A stretch of 64,000 nt of DNA from Phymatolithon calcareum (Eukaryota; Rhodophyta; Florideophyceae; Hapalidiales), in assembly GCA_977006965.1 (NCBI GenBank), contig OZ345381.1:1674001-1738000 (forward strand). The letters are read 5' to 3'. Position numbers and translations under genes: made by a program. Under the pieces are notes generated by a model that saw nothing but the letters and a program-made list of their open reading frames with translations, ran no database searches and was not told the origin of the DNA. Positions 11,991 through 22,606 of this stretch are shown piece after piece (within the stretch, counting starts at the first letter, position 1; every line of letters starts with the position of its first letter).

Positions 11991-12674
11991 CGGATTCATT
12001 TGCTCTGAAAGCATATAAATCTTATAAGACACAGTAGATCACTTATCAAAAATTACAAGGACAAATCGACGTCGTTCTGTCATACTATGATTATTTCCTT
12101 CCTCGATTACGTGTCCAAGAGGACCACTTGTTGAATGTGGTTTTCAAGCCCCTTGACTGGCTCCTGTAGCTCTACACAAGTGCTATCATAAATATTGCCA
12201 AGTGTGTGAAATGCAGAGATGACCCGTGCCAAACACGTGTCGTGCACCTTCTTCGTCCTGATTTCCTTGACGACCCAATCAGAAGGAATATCATATACGT
12301 CACCAGGCGAGTATGATGATGAGCGCCCTGCAGTTCTGGTTTTTATTGGTGGTCTCGAAACTCGAGTTTCGAGCCCCTGTTGTGCATGCAATTAAAATTG
12401 GGCAATTTCACCAATTTGTGCCACTCTTCATTTAGCGCGGGAGGTTACAGTACCGTCGTGTGCCAAATGCTGATGTTCGTACAATTCGAGTTTAACGACC
12501 CGATACTGTAGTCACGTCTAATGCAGCCATTACCGCAATGGCGGCAACAGCCAGGCGCCCGGCTGGTAACAGCGATAACTCAACGACGATGTAGACGAAG
12601 TCCACATTGGTGCAATCCGATCTATCGTCTGCCCAGCAGTATCTTCAAGCTCAGAAACTGAGCCAAACGCTTCT
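11991..12674. other. Intergenic; contains a 20-bp perfect palindrome
   Basis: 12354-12373 is a perfect palindrome built on CTCGAAACTCGAG. A 94-codon minus frame (12107-12391) ends the open stretch but has no recognisable features. The segment just upstream of 12675 presumably holds the promoter of the next gene. Confidence 0.4.
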
Positions 12675-13460
12675 ATGCGAGCGCCTCCGCCAACCAAGCC
12701 GACGCTCCCCGTCTGCAGTTTTTCCGCTATAAGTTCCCGCATGACCTCAGGAATTCCGCCGAGTCCCGTCGGTTATTCCCCGGAAGAGGAGCGACATCAC
12801 GTGCGCGTCTTTATCCGCAAACTCCTGGAAGCCTACGTCGACTCATCGGAGGATGCCATCTCGCGATTCAATATTTCCTCCGATGCCGATCGTACCCAGG
12901 TATGGGACAGCTTCTTCCGCACCCAGCGTTCAGATCTAGGCTCCAGTGTCGTGCTCGAGCGAAGTCTTAAGCAATTGCACACTCTGCATCGCGTCTGCAT
13001 TGTTGGAATAGCCGACCGCTTAGCTCGCCTCCTGCTCCCTGACGACCGTCTGCAAGCAGCTACTCGTCGCGCTCGAATCTCAGCCGCGCTCTCTGAGGAT
13101 GCCAATGCGACTGGCTTCTTTCCTGCCGGTCATATCAATGTCAGCATTCCTGAAGCCTTTCACACCCTGCAGATAGCTTCTGCCACGTTTCGATCCCAGG
13201 TTTCTTCAGCCCGGAAGGGATCTTTCGAGGATGCCTCGACGGAGCCGTGGTCTCCCGATTGGCGCTGCCAGACTCTCGTGTGGGGACTTATCAAGCGACT
13301 TGGCGATATCTCACCGCCTCCCATTTTACAGGCCCCTTATCAAGAGCTCAAGGAGGCAGCATTTTCGAGCTTGTTCGAGCAAGATTTCATTGACAATCAA
13401 TGGCAACGGTGCTCATTCAAGAGAACGGTTCTCCGATATATCCCCAGGCCGTACAATTAG
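12675..13460 (+). CDS. Unknown protein, 261 codons, same frame as the next ORF
   Basis: It opens with an ATG at 12675; a second ATG (residue 23, 12741) is an alternative start. The protein is soluble-looking with helical segments rich in Leu and Arg (about residues 40-65 and 95-135) and no signal or membrane span. I do not recognise a family. It ends with TAG at 13458-13460. The striking point is the context: the frame stays open straight through to the ATG of the membrane-protein ORF at 13503, so the pair would be one 744-residue protein but for this single stop. Either these are two genes 42 bp apart, or one gene with a nonsense codon, readthrough or an assembly error. Confidence 0.55.
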   Translation: MRAPPPTKPTLPVCSFSAISSRMTSGIPPSPVGYSPEEERHHVRVFIRKLLEAYVDSSEDAISRFNISSDADRTQVWDSFFRTQRSDLGSSVVLERSLKQLHTLHRVCIVGIADRLARLLLPDDRLQAATRRARISAALSEDANATGFFPAGHINVSIPEAFHTLQIASATFRSQVSSARKGSFEDASTEPWSPDWRCQTLVWGLIKRLGDISPPPILQAPYQELKEAAFSSLFEQDFIDNQWQRCSFKRTVLRYIPRPYN

Positions 13461-13502
13461 GATGCTGATCTCTCCTGGATTGGGGTATCGTTTTTCATTG
13501 CT

Positions 13503-14909
13503 ATGCCTCTGACTGGCTTTGTACAAACTATTTATAACGAGTTTTCGAAAAGCAACAAGCTTACTTGGCGTGTGTTTTGGGCTCTGTTTTTCGCCATCTT
13601 TTTCACCACTGCTGGAGGAATGATTCTCTTTTATGCTGGCTACCGATCGTGGTACTCCACTCGACTTATGAAACGCGCCGCTGTTGGCACTTCTTACGAG
13701 GAAAAGTACAAGGACAACCCGGAGCAGTACCTGCTCAAACGGCTTTCGTCCGTCCCCTTGAATCTTGCCGGAAAACTGACTCAGTCTGGAAATACCGCGT
13801 CAGACCGCACAGTGGGCTCCGACGCTTTTGACGCCGCCGATCTGGACTCAATTGTCCTTGACCGCAGCTCAAGGCTACCCGCACCAGAAATCGCAGGCCT
13901 GAGGGACTCTGTGGAACAGGCAGAGGATGGCACAATGTCGCATGGAGGAAATCCTTCTATCTCCGCTCCGGGGCCAACATCCAATATTCTCCCCGTGTCC
14001 GAAATAGAGGCGGTCATGCCTATTCAGCGCCACTACTCGGTCGACAAGGAATTTTTCGAATCTTCCGACCGGTTTCAGTCGAATCCGAACCAGGCCCGCC
14101 CGAGGCTGTCCCCAGACCGTGCCATTGGCTTTGGCAACGAAAACGCTGTGGTCGGACTTCAGCTTTACCAAGCATCCATGTTCGTGCAACGTATTTACGG
14201 CTCGACGTACTTTGACGAGAGCTGGGCGTTTGGTCTGAGTGAGAGTCAGTTGCGCGAGGCGGTGAAGCTGATGCTGCAGACGGACAGTGGGCTTGGTCGA
14301 CAATACGCTGCGTTCTCGTTCGCCGCCATTGCGGTTGCTTCGCGTGGGGTACCGACAATTAATCCTTCAGCGGCAACTGCAGCGGCGAATATGGCACTGT
14401 TCAACTTCGGAATTTTCAGTTTTCTGGGCGCTCTCTCCTTTGTCTCTGGTATCACCAGCGCGGTGCTGGCCGATCTCATTTTGCGTCAGATGTCCTTTAC
14501 CCAAATCTCAAGGGAAGGTACCTCGCATGGGTTTGTTGAGCGGTTTGGATTTTTCATTCGCGTAGTGGGTGGGCTCAACTCGAGCGCTGGGATGTTTCTA
14601 AGCACTGCAGTGCTCCATTTTTTGATGAGTATTTTCAAGGTCAATCCGTACGCGGTTATTTTGCTGGGGGCGGGCTGGCTCATTCTCGGGACTATGGTGA
14701 TTGAGTCGTTCTTTTCCAATTATCACTTCTGGAGAATGAGTGAGATTCTTGATGATGTCACGCTCATTTCGGAACCTGATGTTCTCAGTCCTTCTCCTAT
14801 TATTGGGGCGTTGCAATTTATTATGGCGCAACTGCGCAAAATGACATTTTCGAAGGGCAAGAAGCCTCGAAAATCAGCGCGAAAACCAGGTGACGAGCCT
14901 GCACCATAA
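13503..14909 (+). CDS. Multi-pass membrane protein of unknown function (468 aa)
   Basis: There is one hydrophobic span near the N-terminus (about residues 22-45, rich in Phe and Ala). A long polar, Ser/Pro-rich region (about 60-205) follows, then a hydrophobic C-terminal half with spans at about 265-282, 298-327, 347-377 and 380-402, and a basic tail (K-G-K-K-P-R-K-S). The design suggests an integral membrane protein with a disordered loop between its first and later spans. No transporter or enzyme motif was recognised. It lies in the same frame as, and 42 bp downstream of, the 261-codon ORF. It is convergent with the SRPBCC gene at 15702-17300. Confidence 0.75.
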   Translation: MPLTGFVQTIYNEFSKSNKLTWRVFWALFFAIFFTTAGGMILFYAGYRSWYSTRLMKRAAVGTSYEEKYKDNPEQYLLKRLSSVPLNLAGKLTQSGNTASDRTVGSDAFDAADLDSIVLDRSSRLPAPEIAGLRDSVEQAEDGTMSHGGNPSISAPGPTSNILPVSEIEAVMPIQRHYSVDKEFFESSDRFQSNPNQARPRLSPDRAIGFGNENAVVGLQLYQASMFVQRIYGSTYFDESWAFGLSESQLREAVKLMLQTDSGLGRQYAAFSFAAIAVASRGVPTINPSAATAAANMALFNFGIFSFLGALSFVSGITSAVLADLILRQMSFTQISREGTSHGFVERFGFFIRVVGGLNSSAGMFLSTAVLHFLMSIFKVNPYAVILLGAGWLILGTMVIESFFSNYHFWRMSEILDDVTLISEPDVLSPSPIIGALQFIMAQLRKMTFSKGKKPRKSARKPGDEPAP

Positions 14910-15701
14910 CTGCGAAGATTGTGTTGATCGACATTCATTTTTGACTTTTTATTCTATTGCTGCATGTTGGCCTCCTACTTGCACGTGCATATGCGCCATC
15001 TTACTCCACATTGGCGGACTCATTCTTTGACTTTGTAGTTGTCCCTCTCTCCATTGTTCTTGCCTAGCAATAATATTATTGGGGATTTTTCAAAGACAGA
15101 AGTCAGTCCACCATGCGCCAAAGGTATGGTTGGTTCTCTCCCAGTGTCAGGAGATGCTTTGATAGCACTACATAGTAAAACATCTAAGCATCTTTGCACT
15201 TTTCCTGCACAAGGTTCGTTGAACGACTGGAGGAATGAAGTCACTGACGATGTCCCCTGTGATGGGTAATCCGAGCTTCTTAGTCCTTCCCCCTGTACTG
15301 ACGCATTGCAATACGTACGACGAGGGCTAGGAAGCCATGAGAATCTTCGCCACAAGTTTTGATGAAGATCGGAAATGTCGACAGGGTCTGTGACATAGCA
15401 TGCTGCTGATTTTTCGGTTATTTCGAAGCTACTGGATTGTCGAGAGACTTACTCGCAAGGCCATGAAGATCGGTCCGGATGTCCCTCTCCAAAGGAATAG
15501 GAGAGAACGATAGTGATATGGCAACTAAACGTCATTTCCCATCTTATTTTCCTTTATACAAACTGTTATCATTGACACTGACCAAAATTGTTATCTGCGT
15601 TGCTTCACAAAATTGCCACTGTCGCTGCGTTCTAGAAGACGAAGCTAGAAGACCGGCGCCGCAAGTTTTTCAACTCGGCAATACCGCAAGTACCCAAATA
15701 C
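14910..15701. other. Intergenic between convergent genes
   Basis: Holds the 3' flanks of the membrane-protein gene (+) and the SRPBCC gene (-). Short open frames (for example 15020-15355 minus) have no recognisable content. Confidence 0.5.
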
Positions 15702-17300
15702 TTACTGTGCCAATTTCCTGTTCGTTAAACCGTTCTCTCGGCAGCTTTCCGCAGCTCTTCGAATACATTCTGCCCGAACCTGCATTAAAGTGGCTTCTGT
15801 GGCATGAGATATGACGCCGTCAATAAGGAACCCAGGCGTTGGAATAGCCGGAGCTGCGCAAATCTCGCAGGCCAGCAGACATCGTCCCTCTCCCTTCTTC
15901 GTTGCTTTCCATAACCCACGATACTCCCGTACGCCGAAGCCCCTCTTCATCTCCATTGTGACAAAATTTTCATCCGGATATTCTCTCACGTCCAATTCCA
16001 TCGCCATGTTAATCGTCAACACCAGAAACGTGTGGCTCTGCACCATTCGCACTACAAGCGTTCCCTGCCCTTGACGTGATAGCACCTCGCTCTCAGCCGC
16101 ATCTCTAACGAACCGCGGAAATCCCTCATAATCCGTAATGACGTCGTATGCTACGGCCGCATCGCACGGGACTTCCACGGAGGCTTCGACAATTCGAAGA
16201 CCACTTTCACCGGTTCTCAATCGCTTTCGCGGGGTGCTTAAACTTAGCATTGACGGCAACGCGAGCCGCATCCAAAACATTTCATTCCTTTTCGGGGCGC
16301 TTTCCCGCTCCAGCTGTACATCCCCGCCTCGTGCCACCGAGACAAACCCTTTTCTGGACCTGAGCGTAACCCGGTCATCGTCCTCGCCTACAACCTCCTC
16401 CACGAAAAATCGCTCCACAACTCCTCCGTCCTCGACAGCGCAAAGTCCGCAAAAGTTCTTCGTGAAGCCAAGAGGCTCGCCGCGTGAATCCTTCAAAATA
16501 GCAAGTGCAGTCATTACATCATATTCCATGGAAAACACGTCCCAGCCTGCGTCGCGTTTCTGCACTTCTCGTACTCGTTCGCCAGGGACTGCAGCCAAAA
16601 ATGCACCGCTACGAACCGACTGAAGTCGGACAGGGGTAACGATTGGAGATTCAATAGCATCTGTGGCCCTCGAATATTCTGCACCTGAGGTGATGAGCGT
16701 GGGCACGACGTTAAGCACAAACTGTGTGAGCCAATGATCGGGACTTGTCAAAAGAGCTATGCCGGAATCTGTACGACCGCTGGGTGCCGACAGGTAGGTA
16801 TTCGGGGCTATGTCCGGATGGACGACGTTGAGCGCGACGGAATTCGCCCGCAGGTCGGACCCAGTCTTAAGGACAAAGCAGGCGGCGTCGGCCGCGGAGT
16901 CTCCAAGGGACATATCGAGATGGTCGGGCAGTATAGTGAGCCAAGAGTGCAGTGCGTCCGCTGTAGCGAGCCGCATTACGTCGGCACCGTCATCAGTATC
17001 TTCGCCTTCGTCCGCTAGGAAAGTTGCATAGAAGAGGATATTTTCGGGGCAGACGCTCACTCCGCGCGACTCGACCAAGGAGAGGACGTCAGTGGAATGA
17101 GAGTTGGAATGCGCAAGAGGTCGTCCGGAGCGGAGGTGGCGGATGCGAATTGGGAGTCCGCTGTGTCGAGATTGCTTCTCGGCGTCCATGGCCGAGATTC
17201 CCAGCAGATGCAGAAGACGGAGAGTGTACCTCCAAAGGAAGGCAGCCTTTCCACAGACTTCGCCCACCCACCAGCGCTCCGGCTGGTCTGGGGCGCCCAT
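15702..17300 (-). CDS. Fascin-like beta-trefoil plus START/SRPBCC domain protein (532 aa)
   Basis: The C-terminal part (about residues 370-520) fits the polyketide-cyclase/COQ10-type START (SRPBCC) fold. It begins with V-E-V-P-C-D-A-A-V-A-Y-D-V-I-T-D-Y-E-G-F-P-R-F, continues with strands ending R-G-F-G-V-R-E-Y-R-G-L-W, and closes with a long C-terminal helix. The middle (about 222-348) looks like a fascin/actin-crosslinking beta-trefoil repeat, with V-T-L-R-S-R-K-G-F-V-S-V-A-R-G-G followed by R-N-E-M-F-W-M. The N-terminal 200 residues are unassigned. SRPBCC proteins bind lipids or other hydrophobic ligands; fascin-like repeats serve as protein- or glycan-binding platforms. Substrate and location cannot be told. 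Diverged pieces of this gene recur in the array at 40.7-64 kb. The first ATG of the frame is used; no intron is needed. Confidence 0.7.
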   Translation of the reverse strand: MGAPDQPERWWVGEVCGKAAFLWRYTLRLLHLLGISAMDAEKQSRHSGLPIRIRHLRSGRPLAHSNSHSTDVLSLVESRGVSVCPENILFYATFLADEGEDTDDGADVMRLATADALHSWLTILPDHLDMSLGDSAADAACFVLKTGSDLRANSVALNVVHPDIAPNTYLSAPSGRTDSGIALLTSPDHWLTQFVLNVVPTLITSGAEYSRATDAIESPIVTPVRLQSVRSGAFLAAVPGERVREVQKRDAGWDVFSMEYDVMTALAILKDSRGEPLGFTKNFCGLCAVEDGGVVERFFVEEVVGEDDDRVTLRSRKGFVSVARGGDVQLERESAPKRNEMFWMRLALPSMLSLSTPRKRLRTGESGLRIVEASVEVPCDAAVAYDVITDYEGFPRFVRDAAESEVLSRQGQGTLVVRMVQSHTFLVLTINMAMELDVREYPDENFVTMEMKRGFGVREYRGLWKATKKGEGRCLLACEICAAPAIPTPGFLIDGVISHATEATLMQVRAECIRRAAESCRENGLTNRKLAQ

Positions 17301-18394
17301 CGTCCCGGAAGACCAGTCGATTGGGACGACAAAGCTCTACAGTGCGCAATCCCGATGTGGCCGTTTGGAGAAACTTGATCTCGACCTGTACAGCCAATAA
17401 TCCATTGTGAAGAAAACAGTTTTATCCAATAAGGATGCGAGGAATGCAGTGCTGATTGGCACTTTATGGCTCCTTACATGGCTCCTTACACGCGTGTATA
17501 AGTGATGCGGCTGCGCCGCGGCGCAGCCGCATCACTTATAATACCATAACCTAAAGTTATGGAATTTGAAATTTTAATTATAATTTAGGAAATGTAAATC
17601 AAAGAAATTTTTAATTTTTTTGTTCTCATCCAACCTGTTTTGCACAAGTACAGCACTGTGCAATGCTCATTTCTGTGATTTTAGCGAATCGAAGGACGAA
17701 AATATGTTTCATAAATAGGATTGTTTTTGGCATATCACCATGCGATTTCATAGAATGGTGTGAAGCCGAGAAGTCCTCGTTTAAGCTGCTTTTCGAACAT
17801 CAACTAGAAGTGGCGAGCAATCTGGGATCAAGAGGCATTATTTCGACTATGGCCAGCTGGCCAAACATTACAGCCCAAGAACCCATCGGTAGCCAGGCTG
17901 CCCGCTGGCGTGTGGAAGAGGCTTGAATACCACATCGCCGCACCCAATCCTGATTGACTGTGTAGCTAGCACTGCACTGAGACTGTCCAGCAAAGGTCTC
18001 ACCACCATTGTATTGGGCAAGTACTTAGGCCGTTTCGCTGGCGACCTGCAAGCGATCGCGTGGCTATTCGGCGCAAGGAGGATCAGATTGATGAGAGCGT
18101 AGCGAACTCTATTACTTACCCACCATTGAACGCGAAACCAGAGTAGGGAATTAATAGCGGTCCTTGAAAACATGACAGACCTCTGACCACGCCCGCTGAG
18201 TTGGCAACCAGCAGCACGGCACAGCGTCGCACTAAAGGTAGTACAGCCCGATAGTAGCCGAACAAATAGAGATCGCTCAAATGAGCTCACTTATTTTCCC
18301 TCCTGTGCAGAATCTGCAGATCGCTTTCGATTGTTACAGCATTCATAAACTTCGGGAGAATTGAGTTAATGATAGAGGATTCAAATTGGCGACC
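17301..18394. other. Upstream region with perfect 44-bp palindrome
   Basis: 17497-17540 is a perfect palindrome with two 22-bp arms and no spacer (centre between 17518 and 17519), GC-rich in the middle and TATA at both ends. Next to it are a 7-bp-arm hairpin (CCATAAC/GTTATGG, about 17544-17562) and, on the other side, a tandem 12-bp repeat GGCTCCTTACAY (17468-17491). All lie about 170-260 bp upstream of the SRPBCC gene start and could be a regulatory inverted repeat or remains of an insertion. The rest of the stretch (to 18394) has no recognisable gene. Confidence 0.6.
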
Positions 18395-19422
18395 TATACC
18401 GGGATCTTTAAGTCACTTGTTGTGCCGAAATGGGAATACACTCTACAGGTGACACCAATGACAAAGCGATTGCTATCGAGAGTCGAAGATGCAGAATAAT
18501 TGTTCTGCAAGTATATTTCCAAACGTATTGTAGAGACCACAAGGCCATAAGATGCGTGCCCCTGGACCAAGGACATGTGTGGACCTATGATCTACCCTAT
18601 AATGTAATCACTGGGAGTGAAAAGATAAGGGTTGGAGTTTATCTTGAAAAGGGGTGATGTCTCTGTGATGCGATCAGGATCGCTGCTTAAATAGGGCGGG
18701 GTCGAGCAATTGCACACCCTGCAAAAAGGGGGGGCACTAACCGACGCTAGACTAAAAGTACGTTGAGTGTTAGTCGGTGTCTGCGATAAATCCGTTGGTT
18801 CCTCTTGGAAGAGTCGTTCACCATACTATGTTGACGGTGTCGGTAGGTATATCGCAAGTAGCCGTTGTAGAGCTCCTAGGTCGATGGTGATAATGTTGTT
18901 CCTTACACCCCTGCAACATTGCGTGTCTACAATAAGAAGAATGTATATCCCTACACGTATGCTGAATACCGTTGTGGTATATTTCGAGTACTCTGTCGGC
19001 TAGAGCCACCAGTGATGAGGAGAAAACGTCAAGCATAATGTTTTACTTTGAGTCTGGTCAAACAGGAAATGAGCTTTGAAGAAGAACAACCCGCCTTGAT
19101 CCGGGAGAGATGAAGACCTAAAGGAAGCAACGACGAATATGGAGTATCTCAAGATATCCAAAGACTTGAAGCAGCTCTCCAGAAAGGGGAGAAAGGAGGT
19201 TTAGAACTGTCGAAAAGAATTTCCTGTGGTATGGGAAAAGGACGAAGAAGGCAGACCAGTGAAATTGCGAGATACCAGGGATCTTCTCTACAAGAGAAAG
19301 GACGACACGACTGAGGTACCTTAGCCTGACTTTCAACCGAGCGCGACTATGGAGAGAATCAGTATTGGGTAACTACTTTGGTGTCCCAGCGATCATTGAA
19401 CTGGATGTACTAAATCGTCTTC
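18395..19422 (+). mobile_element. LINE-B fragment (C-terminal RT region), split by a solo LTR
   Basis: 18395-18528 and 18956-19422 align with 21800-22430, the C-terminal coding part of the same non-LTR retrotransposon family. Matching stretches include GATCTTTAAGTC, CCAATGACAAA and, later, AATATGGAGTATCTCAAG-like sequence. The frame is broken. The interruption is the LTR at 18529-18955. The downstream end is cut by the LTR retrotransposon that starts at 19423. Confidence 0.7.
18529..18955. mobile_element. Solo LTR with 5-bp TSD
   Basis: The element starts TGTAG and ends CTACA, and is flanked by CGTAT at 18524-18528 and 18956-18960. It interrupts the LINE-B fragment; the uninterrupted order is seen in the copy at 21650-22606. 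It contains a TATA-like GCTTAAATAGGG and a block GTACGTTGAGTGTTAGTCGG shared with a shorter related insertion at 41162-41390. Confidence 0.75.
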
Positions 19423-19911
19423 TGTAGATGTGGGTACATACCAAGCGTTCGCCAAGCAAGGAGCAAGGGCGACACTTAACGGGAGAGAGCCATAATTACT
19501 TAGCTAATATCATGGCTGGCTATGGTAAGCCCAGAAACCCATAATTGCATGGCATTTACTGACGCAATCAGGACACAAGACTGGTTTGCGTGGATAAGAT
19601 AATTGATAGAATTAGAGTATTGTAAAAGGCTATAAAAGCCAGCCCTTCCAGCCTCTCATTGAGGAGGAGAGGCATCGGGCTTTTGAGAAGCATGTGTTGT
19701 GGTTAAGGACTGCCTCCTCTCAGTTCTCTTGAAGGGCTTAGTGGGCGTCTAAAGAAATTTCTTCGGTTGTTTCCCCCGCGGGGATATATCAGACAAAGCC
19801 TAGCAGAGGAGGTGACAAGGAAATATTTCGGATCAGAACGAAACCGATCAAGACCATACTGGAAATGGAGATGGAAGCGCATGGAGCGTCTTTGCACCCA
19901 TCAGGCATCCA

Positions 19912-20361
19912 GTGTTGAAGAGCGTGGATCCCGTCAAAGTCTCAGCGTTTTTGCGAGCAAGGGAGCGCTCTGAGAATGAGGTAGCTGAGAAAAAGAAGGA
20001 AATGCTTTCACTCTCAAAGGCAAGCTACAAGATTTCTGTCGATCAAGGGTTGCTACGAAATATGCATTTTCCAGGCGAGCTTGAGAACGTGACGCCGGGG
20101 AAAGAATTGGCGCGATTGACGGCAACCGATATCGAAAAATGGGTCAAGACTTTGGTGGTCCGAGAAGACTCGTCGACACGATGGTGGCGCGGCTACGGGG
20201 GAAAGCGCCTCGTAGTGAAGCATGTGAAACATCTGCTTCTAGAGCAGGATATTGTTGAAAAAGCACTCTACAAGGAATTTGAATTGCCTAAACCAGGAGA
20301 GATCGACAGAGCTATTAACAAGGCTGAGCAGGATATTGTTGAATCTCCAATTTGCAAATAA
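19912..20361 (+). pseudogene. Gag-like N-terminal fragment of the LTR retrotransposon
   Basis: 149 codons in a gag-like arrangement: an opening L-K-S-V-D-P-V-K-V-S-A-F-L segment, then charged helices, with no zinc knuckle. The frame ends just before the integrase part, and a repeated phrase (A-E-Q-D-I-V-E / L-E-Q-D-I-V-E) near the end suggests a small duplication near the deletion junction. Part of a defective element. Confidence 0.55.
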
Positions 20362-20382
20362 TTTGAATGTCCTTCAATCGAA

Positions 20383-21480
20383 ATGATCCACAGATCCCAG
20401 AGCGCATACAAAAAGGACGCGGGATTTAATTACAAGGTGGATGATGATGAGCTTGTAAGAATCAAGGGAAAGCTTTGGATTCCAGAAAGCGAGGCAGAAA
20501 TGCAGCTAAAGATCTTGGTCGTTGGACATTGCGGACCAGCGGGGCATAGAGCAATGGAATCTACATACAGCATCATCAAAGAGAACTACAAATGGAAGAC
20601 TATGGAAATGGACTGTAAGGAGTTTGTGAGGAGTTGCTTGCATTGTCTTACTGGAAAGACCGGACACAGAATTCAGAGGCCATTGTCAACCACAATGCAT
20701 GGCACTCGCCCCAATGAAGTCATACATTTTGATTTCCTATAAATGGGCCCGGGTGTTGAGGAGCACAAATATATACTCGTGATCCGAGACGATCTTTCAT
20801 CGTATCTGTGGCTTTGTCCAGCACAAGCTGCAACGGCTGAGGTCGCGGCAACGGAGCTGGCTCGTTGGACACGGACATTCACCATCATGGAGATGTGGGT
20901 GAGCGATCAAGGGTCGCAGTTCAAAAACGAAGTCATGAAAGAACTGGCCGAGGAGCACCGTATTAAGCATAAATTCACGGTTGCGTATTCCCCTTGGCTG
21001 AACGGTGCAATGGAGAGCTGTATGAAAACTGTTCAGGCAGCTTATCGCTGTTTACAATCCGAGCTGAAACTGGGGCCCCAAGATTGGCCTACAGTAATCG
21101 GCATGATAATGACAGCTCTTAATGAAGCTCCACTCAAGCGACTGGGAAATCGTGAGGATGGGACTTTTCGAACCCCTTTGGAGGTTATGACCGGAATCAA
21201 GCCGGCAAGGGCAATGTTGCATTCAACAGCAATTGGAAAATCCAATGCCAAAGTGGGGAACCTAGAGAAAATCCGGGCAACGCAGATATTGGACATTGAT
21301 GGTTTGCAAAAACGTTTTGATGGATTGCACAAGGACGTGACTGAACGAGTTACTGAAAATCGCGCGAAGAACATCAAGTCGCACAACAGGAAAACGAACT
21401 TGGTGGAACCGAAATTTGAAAAGGGAGATTTTGTCTTGGCAAGACGTGCCCAAGACAAAGGCCGCAAGCAATCGTATTGA
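20383..21480 (+). pseudogene. Retroviral-type integrase of the LTR retrotransposon (one in-frame stop)
   Basis: 20383-20742 carries the HHCC zinc-binding domain (H49-x5-H55-x29-C85-x2-C88 of that segment). A TAA at 20740-20742 interrupts the frame exactly where the core domain begins. The next segment (20743-21480) has the DDE triad: D in V-I-R-D, D in S-D-Q-G-S and E in A-M-E-S, with 35 residues between the second D and E as expected. Integrase inserts retroelement cDNA into the genome. With the stop and the missing RT this copy cannot be autonomous. Confidence 0.8.
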
Positions 21481-21649
21481 TGGGTCGGACCGCGCCGGAT
21501 TACCAAAGTGGTCAGTGAGCTGATCTATGAGGTAGAGCACATGTTAACTCAAAAAGTTGAGAAAGTACATGCGGCACGCTTACAGCTGTATCCAGCAGGA
21601 ATGGACGGGGCAAAAGTATCCTAGGAACTGTTATCGCATACGGAGTGCA

Positions 21650-22606
21650 TCAAGCCTGGAGACTCTCGTATCTTGGGGTAAGCATGAATAACAAGGGTGT
21701 TACGGATGACACGGCCATAGCAAGAGTTCGAAATGCTGCAGGATGCATTCATAAGCTTCTGGAGCTTGGAGTGAATGTTCGAGGATTCAAACCGGAGACA
21801 TGTATCAGGATCTTTAAGTCTCTAATTATCCCGAAATGGGAGTATGCGTTACACGTTACTCCAATGACAAATCGATTGCTCTCGGCAATCGAGTCGGCAG
21901 AGGGCTTGTTCTACAAGAATGTTTTCGGAAAGTATGCCGAACACCGCGGGGACCGAATGCGAGTTCTGTGCCGACTGTGACCACCAAAGATGAAGAGACG
22001 TCATCAAGCAGAAAGTTTGCATTAAGCCTGGTAAGGCACAAAAAGCGCCTTGAAGAAACAGAAGAGTACGTTGGAAGAGATGAGGACGTAAAGGAAGCAA
22101 TGAAGGATATTGAATATCTCAAGATGTATGAAGACTTGCGACAAGCCCTTCAGAAGGCCCAGGAGGGATCTGTCACGAAGAAGAGGAGGAGAGAAGAAAC
22201 AATTAAGGTATGGGAAAAGGAAGAAGAAGGCAGATCAATGAAGATTCCTATTGTAGGCAAGCTACCAGGGATCCTTTACATAGGAGAAAGAAAAACACGT
22301 TTAAGGTGCCTAAGGTTGACATTCAACCGAGCACCCCTTTGGAGGAAATCAGTGTTGGGTGCTTACTGTGGGATTACCGCGGTGGTCGAACTATTCGCCT
22401 TACAACGTACTCTAGCGTCATCGAAGATGAGTACAGAAATTGAGTTTGAGTGCAAGAGACTCACAGGAGCTCTTGTTGGGAGAGAATTACGAATCAAGAA
22501 CGTTTTGAGCAGCCAGATGACTATAACGTAGAGATTATGCAAGAGCTGCCCCGTTACTCCAAGGTGAGGCTTTGGGAGCTCTCAAAAATAAAATCATCAA
22601 ATATCC
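21650..22606 (+). mobile_element. 5'-truncated LINE-B inside the LTR retrotransposon, 13-bp TSD
   Basis: The insert is bounded by the direct repeat CATACGGAGTGCA at 21637-21649 and 22607-22619. The inverted partial copy of the host element (about 23300-23340) shows the same site with a single CATACGGAGTGCA and no insert. Coding content is the C-terminal RT/thumb region of a non-LTR retrotransposon (Y-L-G-V-S-M then K-P-E-T-C-I-R-I-F-K-S-L-I-I-P-K-W-E-Y-A), broken by frameshifts. It ends in an A-rich tail (AAAATCATCAAATATCC). Confidence 0.85.

Noticed and set aside
13875-14358. Minus-strand ORFs of 112-142 codons inside the membrane-protein gene
   Set aside because: Shadows of the plus-strand gene with hydrophobic periodicity; no features of their own.
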